Both the position numbers and the translations under genes were made by a program. From Ananas comosus (Eukaryota; Streptophyta; Magnoliopsida; Poales; Bromeliaceae): DNA of 64,000 bases. Below are positions 11,228-22,700 of the stretch, one piece after another. The stretch is taken from positions 11,032,996 to 11,096,995 of the forward strand of contig NC_033622.1 in NCBI RefSeq assembly GCF_001540865.1. The letters are read 5' to 3'. The stretch's first letter is position 1. Every line of letters starts with the position of its first letter. The notes beneath the pieces are model-generated. The model saw nothing but the letters and a program-made list of their open reading frames with translations. It searched no databases and was not told where the DNA came from.

Positions 11228-14200
11228 CCAGTTTTCTTGCATTTGAATAACTAGTCCAAGTGTTGCTTTTAATCCTTTATTGGATGAACAAACTGAAGTC
11301 ATTAGTGTTCAGTATATTATATATAAGGATCTAAATAAGGAGATAAATGTTGCACGAGTATAACAATGTTACCTTATTCACTTTTCTAATGGAGTGAATA
11401 ATGGTACAAGTCAATAAAGAGTATAACAATATCACCTTATTCACTTTTCTGAAATGCAAAACGTCAAACTTGTCGTTGATAGTCCGAATAGTACAAGCCA
11501 ATAAAGAGTTCACCAATAGACAAAAAAAAAAGAAGAAAAACTAAAAAGAGAGCGATATGCGATTACCAAACGTATGGATGCAATTGCTTGTTTGGCCTAT
11601 CTTAATTTTGAAATGGCTTTTGAATTAGACAATTAAATAGTCTAGAACCTCTTTAACTTCAATGGAAAGATTAATTATGCGTCTTTAGGCTCGTAAATCA
11701 CTTAGCAATAATGTATAGCACATTGGCTTGGATAAATGCATTCAAAGTAATTCGGATTATAGAAGGTGATCAAGCAGGCCTTATTAGTCACATTTTTATC
11801 TCCCATGAAGATCAATGATGTAATGATGGCCTCAAATCATAAGGCCAAGTACCAAGTGCCAACAGTATAAGCGAATGAAATGCGAAATGGATGTAGTTCG
11901 ATTGAAAGTTAACTTCGTCAAAAGCAATATAAATCCTATTGGTCTTTCTAAAATATGTACGTGGATGTTCGGTTATACCTTAGTTTATTGTACTAACACT
12001 GTTCATATTGATGAATAAAACATTTAGTTACTTAATAGGTATTAGTGTGTCTTTTAGTTTTTCTATAATTTTTTTAATTTTCTACAAAAAGAATTATGAT
12101 ATTCTAGAACAATGTATGTCTTTTAGTATTTCTAGAAGTGTCTTTTAGTTATTCTATAAAATTAATGAATGAGTTAATGTATAAAGAAGTTGAGAGATAT
12201 TTTGAGAATATTATTTATATATATATATGTCATAATTTCATGATGGCAAAAATAAGTCAAATAGAATTTTGTACTTTTATTTGAGAAGAAGGATACAATT
12301 AATGAGTGAGTTAATGTATAAAAAAGTTTGAAAGGTTTTTTGAGAACCTATATATATATATAAATAATATTCTCAAAATATCTCTCAACTTCTCTATACA
12401 TTAACTCATTCATTAATTTTATAGAATAACTAAAAGACACTTCTAGAAATACTAAAAGACATACATTGTTCTAGAATATCATAATTCTTTTTGTAGAAAA
12501 TAAAAAAAATTAATGAATGAGTTAATGTATAGAGAAGTTGAGAGATATTTTGAGAATATTATTTATATATATATATGTCATAATTTCATGATGGCAAAAA
12601 TAAGTCAAATAGAATTTTGTACTTTTATTTGAGAAGAAGGATACAATTAATGAGTGAGTTAATGTATAAAAAAGTTTGAAAGGTTTTTTGAGAACCTATA
12701 TATATATATTATGTAGTAATTTCGTGATGAAAAAATTAAATCAAATTGAATTTTCTAGTTTTATTTGAGAAGAAGAATTTCTTCTTATCTTGCCCCTATC
12801 TCCAAGGTAGATTTTCTGTGAGAGAAGAGTGTTGCTTGATCGTTGCAGTTGGTGGAGTCCTTGCAGTGGCAAGCGTTGCTCGACCATTGCGTTGATGGGT
12901 TTCATGTAGTGGTGAGTGTGCTCGATTTCAACGTACGTGGTGGGTTCTAAGGCGGCTGAGTGATTGTCAGGTCGTGTTTGTTCTAGCTCCGTGTCCCCTC
13001 TAAGTTCCAACATTAATTGCTTTAATTTTTTTCTAATTTGAGAAGATACAATTATCTACCGATATTGAGGATTTTGTTTAATAGTTTATAGATTAGAAAG
13101 GATGTTGCTGAACTATTTGGGCAGATCAACTATTCTCCATTTCCTTAGTATGTTTTTATTTGAAAAGTTAACGACACCAATAGAAGAGTAGTTAGAAGTA
13201 ATTCTAATTACTATATAATTGATCAAATTTAATTTAAGTAAGTTTAAAAAATTCATTAATAAGTTAAAGAATTAACCAAGAATCTCATGAATTATTCTGA
13301 ATATAAAAGCAAATAGGTGATTCATTATAATACTTGCACTGTTTATTATAATACGTAATTACCATCCTACAACATTGAAACATCGCTAGCCCAAGGTTTG
13401 TCGTGCTACGGTATATGATCTCGTCTTTCTTCATAAACACAAAAACAAGTAGTACAGCACACTATTCATGCTAAGTAGAGAGACCAACTCATTTTACCCT
13501 TCTGATCGATTCGCAATGTGGAACAATTTTTATAATAAATTTAAGAAAAGATTTTATTAGAAGCATCGATATGAACTTATTGAAATGAGATAAAACATAT
13601 AGAACAATCAAATTTATTGACAAAAGTACAATGGAGAATCATAATACTCCATGCATCATACAAATACCTAATTGGCACAGTGCTTGTCATTTCGTGCTAT
13701 TGAACACTAGCTTACAGTATGGTTATAATCATATTTGTTTTTTAATAGGCTAATCAAGTAATTTGTCAAAATTGATTGTCTTACAAACAGTAAGGTGTAA
13801 AACCTCGGTGTGAAATAAGAGTCGTATGAAAAAAAATATACTAATATTCGCCATATTTAACTAGTCTAGCTCAAGTAATTCCTAGTTTAGCAAGTTCAAA
13901 ACTACCTAAGTAATTACTATAAATCTACATATCAAATCCCTTTGAAAATTTTGATAAGCTTTTCTAAGTTAAGGCATATTTAGGCAAGAGTACTTGGACT
14001 GTAAAACTATCAAAGCCGCTTAATGAGTAGGTGGCGTTGCAAATTAATGAGTCAAGTCAATTTGTCTACACTATATTAGTAGGCTTTTCTTGCTGTATGA
14101 TATATAATTAGACTGTTGGTTTATTACAACTTGATTATTTAAACTAATAATTAAACTTGTTACTAGTCACTTTGATGATCAAGTTATTGCTTTAAATAAA

Positions 14201-16581
14201 CTAGACACTATGCTAAATGGATAAAAACCTATTCATATATTCTAACTCTATATTGTCTAAGAGCTCACAATACATATGTTGAGCCTAAAGTTTGTGCCTA
14301 TACTTGGTTTGTTTTATAGCAGAACTATTCTTAAGCTAAGCTTTCTAAGCCAAGTTTAAGCTGTTTATCTAACTATTTTGTTGTTTGGAGTTTCTTGTTT
14401 TTATTAGTAAGTATAAGATATCTATGTAGATGTTAGTACTCCTATGTCTACTAGCTATAGACATATGAAATCTGGATTTTCTTTTCTTTGGCAAGGATAT
14501 ATTTATACTGATTGGATTTCTTGTGCCTTATGAAAAATTAATATCAAGCTCACATTGTGTTTTCGTTATACAAATTAATTAAGAATATCTAGCCTAAACA
14601 ATCAATTTCTATCGAAATATCTAGACTTTGGAACAATCCAGAAGCTATTGATGACATAGTTCAAATTACTGCAATGGAACAAACCCTTCAGAAATCTCTT
14701 GAGAGAATTCAAAAACAAAAGGTAATTGTTTTTTATTTCCTAATCCGCACTGTTAATTAGATAATATTTTCCTTTTGCAGCAATTAGATTTTTTTATTAT
14801 TATTGCACTATTTGCTATTTCATTCATTTTGGTTTATTATTAAATAAGCAATGACAATTTATAAAGACTAATTTCAATTAAGATGTTGATTTTTAAATAG
14901 ATTAAACCTGATTTTATCGTCGAACTTATGTGATTTGCATTATAACAAGTTGCTTGTGAAGAATCCTTAAATTCTAATACAATTCATCATTTGACCCATA
15001 CTATGCATCTATTGCTCATCAACTTATATTTCAATTTCTAATCCAAAATCATTCTGTTTATACTGCATAAAATTTACTTAGTTGACATGTTGTCTTAAAT
15101 GTGACTAATTAATTATGCACTTTTTAAGTTATGTACTTGGTAATATATAAATGTCTATCCAAGAAAAGTTGCCAACCGATGTAAAACATGGTCAAATGTG
15201 TATGATCATAAGGTTTACTTAAGATAATTTATATTTCTAAAGACTTCAACAAGTGGTAGCTAATGTAAATTACACATCAAAGGTCATCGTGGTAGATACA
15301 TGCATGATATGTAAATATGGCCATATGTTAACATTTGTAGCATCATTCTGTAATCTATACATGAATAAGAAACTTTGACAAGTATGCATGCATTGGTGTT
15401 ATGTGTATGCGATATCTATACATTTGGCAAACTAACATTGCAAAGGAGAAAGATATCAAAACAATAAATATTGAAAGACAAACTTACTCGGTGTAGATGA
15501 GTTATACACTAGGATAAAAAGAAGTCTCCAAATAAGTGTGAATTGAAACCAAAATGCAACAATTTGAGCATATTAGGCAAATTAGTTTCATAGCTTATGC
15601 AATAAATGGAAAAAAAAAATATTTTGCCACATCTTTATGTGAGCTTGCTTTTTTGAAGATATTAGTTCTAATAACTCATATCATTTTACGAATTTATAAG
15701 AATAAATGGAAAAAAAAAATATTTTGCCACATCTTTATGTGAGCTTGCTTTTTTGAAGATATTAGTTCTAATAAAGTTTTCTAAAATTGTTCCCTTTATT
15801 CTTATAAATTCGTAAAATGATATGAGTTATACTCTCATTTGCAATGCTTGTAAGCTTTTGATAGTCATTTGTTGGTTGTATTGTGTGCACTTGAATTAAA
15901 AAAAAACAAAATTTAAGGCAGGGTATTGATTATTGAATAAAATTTTCTTATAGGCAAGTATTATAGAGCTTGGGGAATATTCTGAGGTAAGTTCTAAACC
16001 AAGTGGAAAATTAAATATAATATTTACGGAAGAAGTATGATATACATGAGGCATATGAAGTTACATATCCTTTTGATCGTTTTATTTAAAAACTAATATA
16101 AGAATTGTGCAGGTATTGTCTTCTGCTTCTTCAAGCAGCACTATCGACAACAACTTAATTGATGTTTCTTTATGTGAACTGCTTGAATAGTATGTGATCG
16201 ACTACACTAATGCGATATGGCTCTAAATTATATGACTTGTTTAATTAATCTTCTAAATCATATCATGAACTCATTATTTGTAGCATAATTCCTGTTCCTA
16301 TTAGCCCAATGGATGAACTAAGCGAAGAAAGAATTTTTGGATCAAGCTTACATCCTAACAATACAGTAATGCATAATACGATCGACGAAATGAGAGAGGT
16401 ACATCCATATATTGTTTTATTTTTCGCAACAAGTATTTCGAGTTACTTTCTTTATGAGGAAATAAAATAGGATACCAGCTAAGTATTACCACTTATTTTG
16501 CAGAGTTGGAATACTTTGGGTGGATCATCACTTGGTGACAGTTGGTGGGACAAAGTTTATAATTATGATCCGTCTAAGTAG
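9150..16581 (+). CDS. MIKC*-type MADS-box transcription factor, 11 exons, 268 aa
   Basis: Predicted nuclear DNA-binding regulator. My exon model is 9150-9334, 10416-10475, 10576-10594, 10729-10793, 10904-10919, 11010-11071, 14625-14721, 15954-15986, 16113-16189, 16284-16398, 16504-16581. All junctions are GT-AG and the phases close on one 807-nt frame ending TAG. Residues 1-61 form the MADS domain (ELGVLCEADAVLLMFSPSG is clear). Next come SDLAEILEKYSKVDPTEREN, LRKCYEKEGHEIDLKGLD, a coiled-coil-like KKYLQELEQQINESKEKL, and LWNNPEAIDDIVQITAMEQT. This order matches the I and K-like regions of the MIKC* class, nearest the AGL30/AGL65 (P) clade. In that family the proteins act as heterodimers in pollen. 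The MADS domain is odd: it starts MGYTK rather than MGRxK and reads YRKRHPVLKRR where relatives have FSKRRNGLLKK. The protein is shorter than AGL65-type relatives. Intron 6 is 3.55 kb and repeat-rich. Family call is firm; whether it still binds DNA is open. Confidence 0.85.
9365..9401. repeat. (TG)n microsatellite
   Basis: A TG dinucleotide run with a CGCGCG interruption, lying about 30 bases into intron 1 of the MADS-box gene. Likely length-polymorphic. Confidence 0.9.
11179..11227. repeat. Poly-T tract in MADS intron 6
   Basis: An uninterrupted run of about 49 T, close to the 5' end of the 3.55-kb intron. It could be the reverse-complement tail of a retroposed sequence, but no matching body or target duplication was found. 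Run length is also error-prone in assembly. Confidence 0.85.
12068..12706. repeat. Composite foldback and direct repeat inside MADS intron 6
   Basis: Segment 12068-12217 is repeated in inverted orientation at 12361-12511 (arms of about 148 bp, nearly identical). Segment 12162-12356 is repeated directly at 12510-12706, so the second direct copy abuts the inverted arm. TA dinucleotide runs separate the blocks. The order is arm, B, inverted arm, B again. This resembles a TIR element duplicated through inverted-repeat strand switching. No coding content. Confidence 0.8.
15601..15828. repeat. 100-bp tandem duplication plus 34-bp inverted repeat
   Basis: A 73-bp block at 15601-15673 recurs unchanged at 15701-15773, exactly 100 bases on. 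The 34 bp linking them (15673-15706) recur inverted at 15795-15828. All of this lies in intron 7 of the MADS-box gene, upstream of exon 8. It is probably a replication-slippage or template-switch scar. Confidence 0.85.
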
Positions 16582-18184
16582 TCTGTTAAGGTTTCACTAA
16601 GCTAAATAATTAATAAAAATAATGCAGGATAAAGCATCTTTATCTAGAGTTTAGTATCATCATTTAAGACTTGTTCACTAAAAGTTAGACATATCTTGAA
16701 ATAACTTCTATGCATGGCAGAGAGATTTGGCACTCTTTATTATGTTTAGTATGGCTTCTTATTTTATAGAACATCATTCTATACTAGCTAAACCATTTGA
16801 AGAAAAATATCGTTTTACATAATTTAACATAGTATCAGAGAGTTTGAGCTCCGCCAGACTCTTAGTCTCATTTCATTTTCTTCTATTTAATTTAAATCCA
16901 TGTCCTGAGTCTATCAAAATCACTGTTCTCTGATAACTTAAGTTTTTAGAGTATAACGGTTGTTTCATATTCTTTAACAGTAACACTTTATCAAATTTAC
17001 TGAGATTTTGATAATATTTTGTATTATTGTATCTTCCACACTTTCTAATATTTCAATAAAAAAAAGAAAAGTTTAGAAAGGTAAAATACTAAAAACAAAA
17101 CCTTTTTCATGACATAATCTTATTGAAATTTCTTTCAGCTTGAGTTTATATTTAGAAATTGCTTTTTTATGGAGTCATCTAGTTATTTATTTTAGTTTTT
17201 TGTAATGCCATATTTTGAATTTGGTTTAAGAGTGCCAGATTTAAAATATATAGGTTAGCTAATGAAGTTTTAATTCTCAATTTTGGAGAGTTCAGTTTAC
17301 CAGTCCAACTTATTATCTCGATCCGTATATAATCCACCTCTCCATTCTGTTTTGATGAGCTCTACTTCCAAAATATGCACAGAAGATCCATAATCAATAT
17401 AAACTTATAAGTTTACCAGTCCAACTTATAAGTTTACCACTCTCTTCCCGGAACGTCTTTTGAACTTTCAAATTTTTTGTTGGATGAATGATTCAATGAT
17501 GTCCTCTCTGCTCTTCTCTTCTGGGGTACTTATAACCCTAGAAATCAGAGTCCAAATCCTACTGAATCTTGGCCAAAGTCCAAAATGATCTCTTATCATC
17601 TTTTTTTAAATGAACACTCGAGATCATCTAATGCAGGGTTTAGATCTTCCTCCTTTGATTTATACTTATCTTATTAAAGAATAAACAACATAGATCAACT
17701 TTACTCTTAAAAATCGCATGTCTAAAATTTGCTGTCAACCTATTCTCTTATGTGCTTCTGCGAAAAATAAATTAAGAAAATGGAATAACTATATATAATT
17801 CCAAAATAAATGCTTTTCTCGAATTATATTACTAGTTAAATAGTCATAAAAATAATCAATATTAAAATATTTCTTGCATGGTATAAATTATTAAAAATTA
17901 TTATTTTCTATAAATGATCTTTTCCATTATTGTATATTAGTTGTTATAGCTTATGTTTAGATTTGGTGGCATAACTTCTATATTTGAATTTTTGATACTG
18001 ATCTATAAATTAGTTCTTGTAATAAAGCTATCTTAATTTGGACTTGCTCATCAAAATAGCCAATTACATTGAGGGCCAATTAGACAAATTCCTAATAAAG
18101 AGTTCAGTTGGTCCATTTGGAAGGTCTAATAAAGTAAAATTATTCTATAATGTAGATCTTATATAGTAATTTTAGGGTAAAAAT
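16582..18184. other. AT-rich spacer, nothing recognised
   Basis: This should hold the 3' untranslated region and terminator of the MADS-box gene in its first few hundred bases. Apart from a short local repeat of the phrase AAGTTTACCA-TCCAACTTATA-type near 17300-17440, I see no gene or element. Confidence 0.35.
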
Positions 18185-18920
18185 GTTGGTTAGACCTTTT
18201 TAAAAAATACTCTATTCGTCGCGTTAGTTCCCTAGCCCTTCCTCTTCTATTCTCTTTCCTCATTCCTTCCATCGTCTTCTTTGCTTCCTCTCCTTCTACT
18301 TCGTCCCTCTTTTCCATCCTCTCTCCCCCTTCCTCTCTCTTCACTTTCTTTGATGACGATGACGATAATGACGTTGGCACCGCCTTCGATGCCGTTGCCA
18401 TCGCTGACGTTGCCGCCACCAACTCCGACACCGCCGCTGCTATCGCCTCCGACACCGACACTGGCCGTTGACGACGCCGACGCTGACACAGATGTCATCG
18501 CTGATGCTGTCGACGATGATGATGCCGATGCCACCGCTACCGACTCTACTCCCTTTGACGGCGATAATGACAATGATGCCGATGTCGCCGCCGTTGATGA
18601 CGATGATGCCGGCACTAGTGACTATGGTGATGCTGTCGACGATGATGACGTCGATGCCGCCACTGCTGACAACGATGACAATGCGACTCCTGCTAATAGC
18701 CATGGCGACAGGAGGAATAGTAGTAGGAGGATGGGGATGCGAGCGGCTGTTGGTGGAAATGGGGCCTGACAAGTTGTTTTTAGTTATGTTTAAATTCTTT
18801 TTCTCAATTTGATACAATCTACTAATGATATATTTTTTTAAAGTTTGTTTTAATTAGTGTAATATTTCTTAATTTATTTAAGAATTAAAATAGAGTATTT
18901 TCTTAAGAGGCAATACCAAC
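18185..18920. mobile_element. TIR-bounded segment carrying a GC-rich, codon-periodic insert
   Basis: The ends 18185-18216 and 18889-18920 are inverted repeats of 32 bp with 25 matches, both finishing AAAATACTCTATT on the inner side. Between them lies a GC-rich core (about 18240-18770) built from GAY/GCN-like triplets such as GACGATGATGATGCCGAT. The core stays open in several frames on both strands, which is expected of a three-base-periodic repeat rather than a gene. It could be a small DNA transposon that captured low-complexity gene sequence (Pack-TIR type). No clear target duplication was seen. Confidence 0.5.
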
Positions 18921-19747
18921 TGTAAAATATATAGTAAATTTTTTTTTACAGAGTATAGATATTTTCAAGATATTAAGTATATAGCATAAAATAAAACTTT
19001 GTATTATTTTTCAATGATTGCCAACGAGGTCCTGAGACTTCTACCCAGTAAGAAATCAATGAAAAATATAAATTGATAAATAGAATTACTAGTGGGGTGC
19101 TTTTAAAGAAATATTTATTGAATCAAACTGATTTAAATATGAATCAAAGAGTTAGTTAACTAAAACAAAACTAGTTTCCAAATCAAAAATTTCGAAAGGA
19201 CAATAGTAGTCTTTGAAAATAAAAAAATAATTTTATCTTATATTTTGCTATCCCAAAAATACTGAAATCACATGCAAAAGTGATAAGCATCAACTGTTAA
19301 TGGTCTAATATACACTTAACATGGTTAAAGAACTTCGTATGACATTTTCCGCAATACAACTTGCTATAAGATCACTTGAAGATATTGAGTGATCCTATCA
19401 TCCTTGAAAAGTAATCGAAAAGTCTTTTCATTTTAGAAATTTGAGAATTTATATATAATTGATTTGAAAGTTGTATAAAAATTCTAAAGAAGTATTATTA
19501 TTAGAAAGAAAAAAAAGAAAACCAAACATATTACAGAGATTGTCACAAATACATTTATATAAATATGTCTTACTATTTTGACACAAGGTTCACTGTAACT
19601 CACATTTTAGACGGTTTATGCCAACTAGAATAAGTTATAATTAAGTCATACACAAACCAACCAACATATGCAGAGCATAAACTACAGAAACTCTTATAAG
19701 GTTCTTATAAAAAGTAGCTTATTTTAAACATAACAGTTAACTATTTG
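18921..19747. other. AT-rich spacer between convergent genes
   Basis: Lies between the TIR-bounded segment and the 3' end of the response regulator (minus strand). It should contain the latter's 3' untranslated region. No gene or repeat recognised. Confidence 0.35.
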
Positions 19748-22700
19748 TTACCATATATAATCATTATCATCTCGAATAAGCACATCGTCTAGAAATTTAT
19801 CGAGCTCATCTCCTTTTATGTTTGAAGAGCTTCCAACTTCACCAAAGCCACTTTGCTGCTGGACAGGATTTGCGGTATTCTCAGATTGATTGAGTCCCAT
19901 AAGAAATTCAAAGGTGGACGCATCATCAATCATGTAGTTTGTCATAGAAATATCAAGAGAAGGATGGGGTTCACTATACATAGGTGCAGTGAATTCAGAA
20001 GCCAACATAGAGTTTTCTTTTTCGGTGTATTGCATTGTATTGGAGTAATAAAAATTGTCATCATTGTTAGTCGCGGTATTTGCTACTTCGAATTGATTGT
20101 TATAATTCGAAGTATTGGTTTCTCCAACTGAAGTAGTAGGAAAAGCATCAAAATTATAGTAATTCATTTGGTCCCTAGTAGGCAATAAGTTATTTGTTGC
20201 TGGAACCATTCCATTCCATGAAGTATTTGGAATATTTAGTTGATTTTCTAAAAATTGGTTAGGATTAATATTGCTGGAAATTGGTTGCCCATCAATTATG
20301 TTAGGCATAGGGTAATTATATGGGCTCAAAACATATTGAGGAGCAACTTGTGGTGAAAGCATTGGAGGATTAGGGCTAGGGTTTGGAAAGGTGATTAGCT
20401 GATTTGGAAGTTGAGCAATGGGAAATGCATGATTTATTGGATAGTTGTGAGGATTCATGTAAATGTTCATTCTCTCCCTTTGCTCCCTAGTTACTCGAAT
20501 ACGATATTTCTGCAATATAAAAACATTAATGAAAGTAGTTAGTTTATGATATTGATTTATACATGGTAAAATATTTAGTCTTATATTAAACAAAAATAAA
20601 GTGTTTATTACAAATCAATAGTTGAACTAAAAAATATATATTAATTCATCACAAAAAAATGGCACATTACACTGCTGAATACCAAAAACCCTATATAATT
20701 ATCTATATTATATAAAACAAGCACTCAAGTTAAGAAAATAGACAAAAAGGATTTTATTGCTAGACTTGTTGATTTGATAATACTACAAGAATAAACACAC
20801 AGTTATTTCTAAGGAAACTATCTCTAGTACTTGAATGATTTGAACAATTTAAGTCTAAATGCTTAACAACTAATAAGTTACATATGTACCTAAAGATATT
20901 ATTTGATATTTTTTTATTTTAAAGAAAATATTTTTGCAACACCCAAAATTTTAAGTGACAACTAGAGAAAAATCTATTTTTGTGTCAAGTTTCAGAACCT
21001 GGGTTCGTGTTCTGCAACCTGACAAAAGGCCAGTGAAGTTGGGAGCTTTGCCTGCATTTCAAAACTTGAATTCGAGTTTCGAAACTTGCCTGCACTCTCC
21101 CTTCTATATATATACTCCATGAAACTTGTTACACAAGCTTTGTCCCACTCATTCACCCTTCTCTCTTTTTTACAGCCGAGAGCACCTACCCTAAGCCCTG
21201 GAAAAGCGGAAAGAGCGCCTCTCCTTCCTCTTTTCTCAAATCTCTTTGACAAAGGATTGTGTTCGAAACGTTCCAATACACACTAAGAAAAAAAAGTTAT
21301 CTTGCTTTTCTGTGCCTTACCTTCACTCAGTATAAGGGCATTTTTCGCGGGAAATCTTGATCTCCCAAGCCTCTTATTGGGAGGTCACTCCTAGATAAGG
21401 TGAGTGTTTGTAACGATTCGACCCGCTAGCAATAATAATAACTGGGATTAAGCATTTTGTGCCGGCAGTTTTGGCCCAAAGAGTTTTTATTGCTAGCTTG
21501 TGGATCAAGTCACCAGCCGGAAGTGTGATATGAGTTTTGGCTGAGCCAGGGTCGGAATGACAGAATAAGTCAGGGTCGGTGAATGATAGACTAAGTCAGG
21601 GTCAGAATGACAAAACTAGCAAGACAAATCTCACATCGCCTGGTGATCTTGGGCTTTGTGTGTGTTTAGGGCTGACAAGGATGTCAGGGCCTAAATAGGG
21701 AGAGTTTGTGACACCCCAATAGTTTCATATCGGATGAAAATAATTGTTGTTGGATATATAAAAGGAGTCCATGCTAATAATAATAACTGGGCTTAAGCAT
21801 TTTGGGCTGGTGGTTTTGATCCAATGAGTTATTATTGCTCGTGGGTTGGGTCATTACAGTGTTATAGGATCTTTGGTTTACTCGGGACATGTGTTATTAT
21901 TGTTTTTGTGTATTTTCTAGGTTTTCACTTAATTGTTTGTTCGACCAATATTTTAATTAATTTTCAAAATAAGATAGAATCTAAGGGTTTTTTAAGGCCA
22001 TCTTTGTATATGCTTGCAAACGGCTGAGCATATTCCTTGTATATGGCTATCATTGCCTTCCTTAGGGTTTTTATAGTAACAAGTCAAAGATTTCTTGGTC
22101 GTTTTGATGGCGTCAACTGGTTGTTTTTTGTTTTAACTTCAAAATCCAACAAACAGATCTAGAAATTTTTATTAGTTGTGATTCTTTTTTCTCTCTTAGT
22201 GTGATTATAGAGTTTTGTGCAAGTTAGAGGTGATTTTAGTTGAGTTGGCAACCCAACGCTATGAATTTTGCGAAGTTGCAGCAGTTGGAACTCAGCTTGG
22301 AAGGCTTAGTTCCAGAATGTGAGGCTAGTTTCCAAAAATAGCTTAATGGAATAGAAAAATTAAGTTATGGTTTCATGGAACCTAGACCTAGGTTCAGAAC
22401 CTGGGTGAGGCTTTGTAACCTTGATGTTAGATTTCGAAAAGCATGCTAGTTGACACCTCTAATAACATGTGTATGGATAGTAGTGGATGCATCCTTGGTA
22501 GCCTTGTAGCGGTAGATGATATTTGTCATTCTTGAGATTTGGCATATATGCTAGTACTGCTACTAATCTTTTTGAGTGTCAGCATATGATCAAACCTTAC
22601 AGGTTGAGATATAGTTGTAGAAACTTTGGGTGGTCACTCCCTAAGGTCCTTGCCGGAGTGGGTTGTCACTGAGTGGCAGTCAGATAACCAGTCCTGGTAA

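Noticed and set aside
18281..18817. Overlapping open frames of 114-162 aa on both strands in the Asp/Ala-rich block
   Set aside because: Openness in several frames on both strands is explained by three-base periodic low-complexity DNA; no conserved domain or start context.
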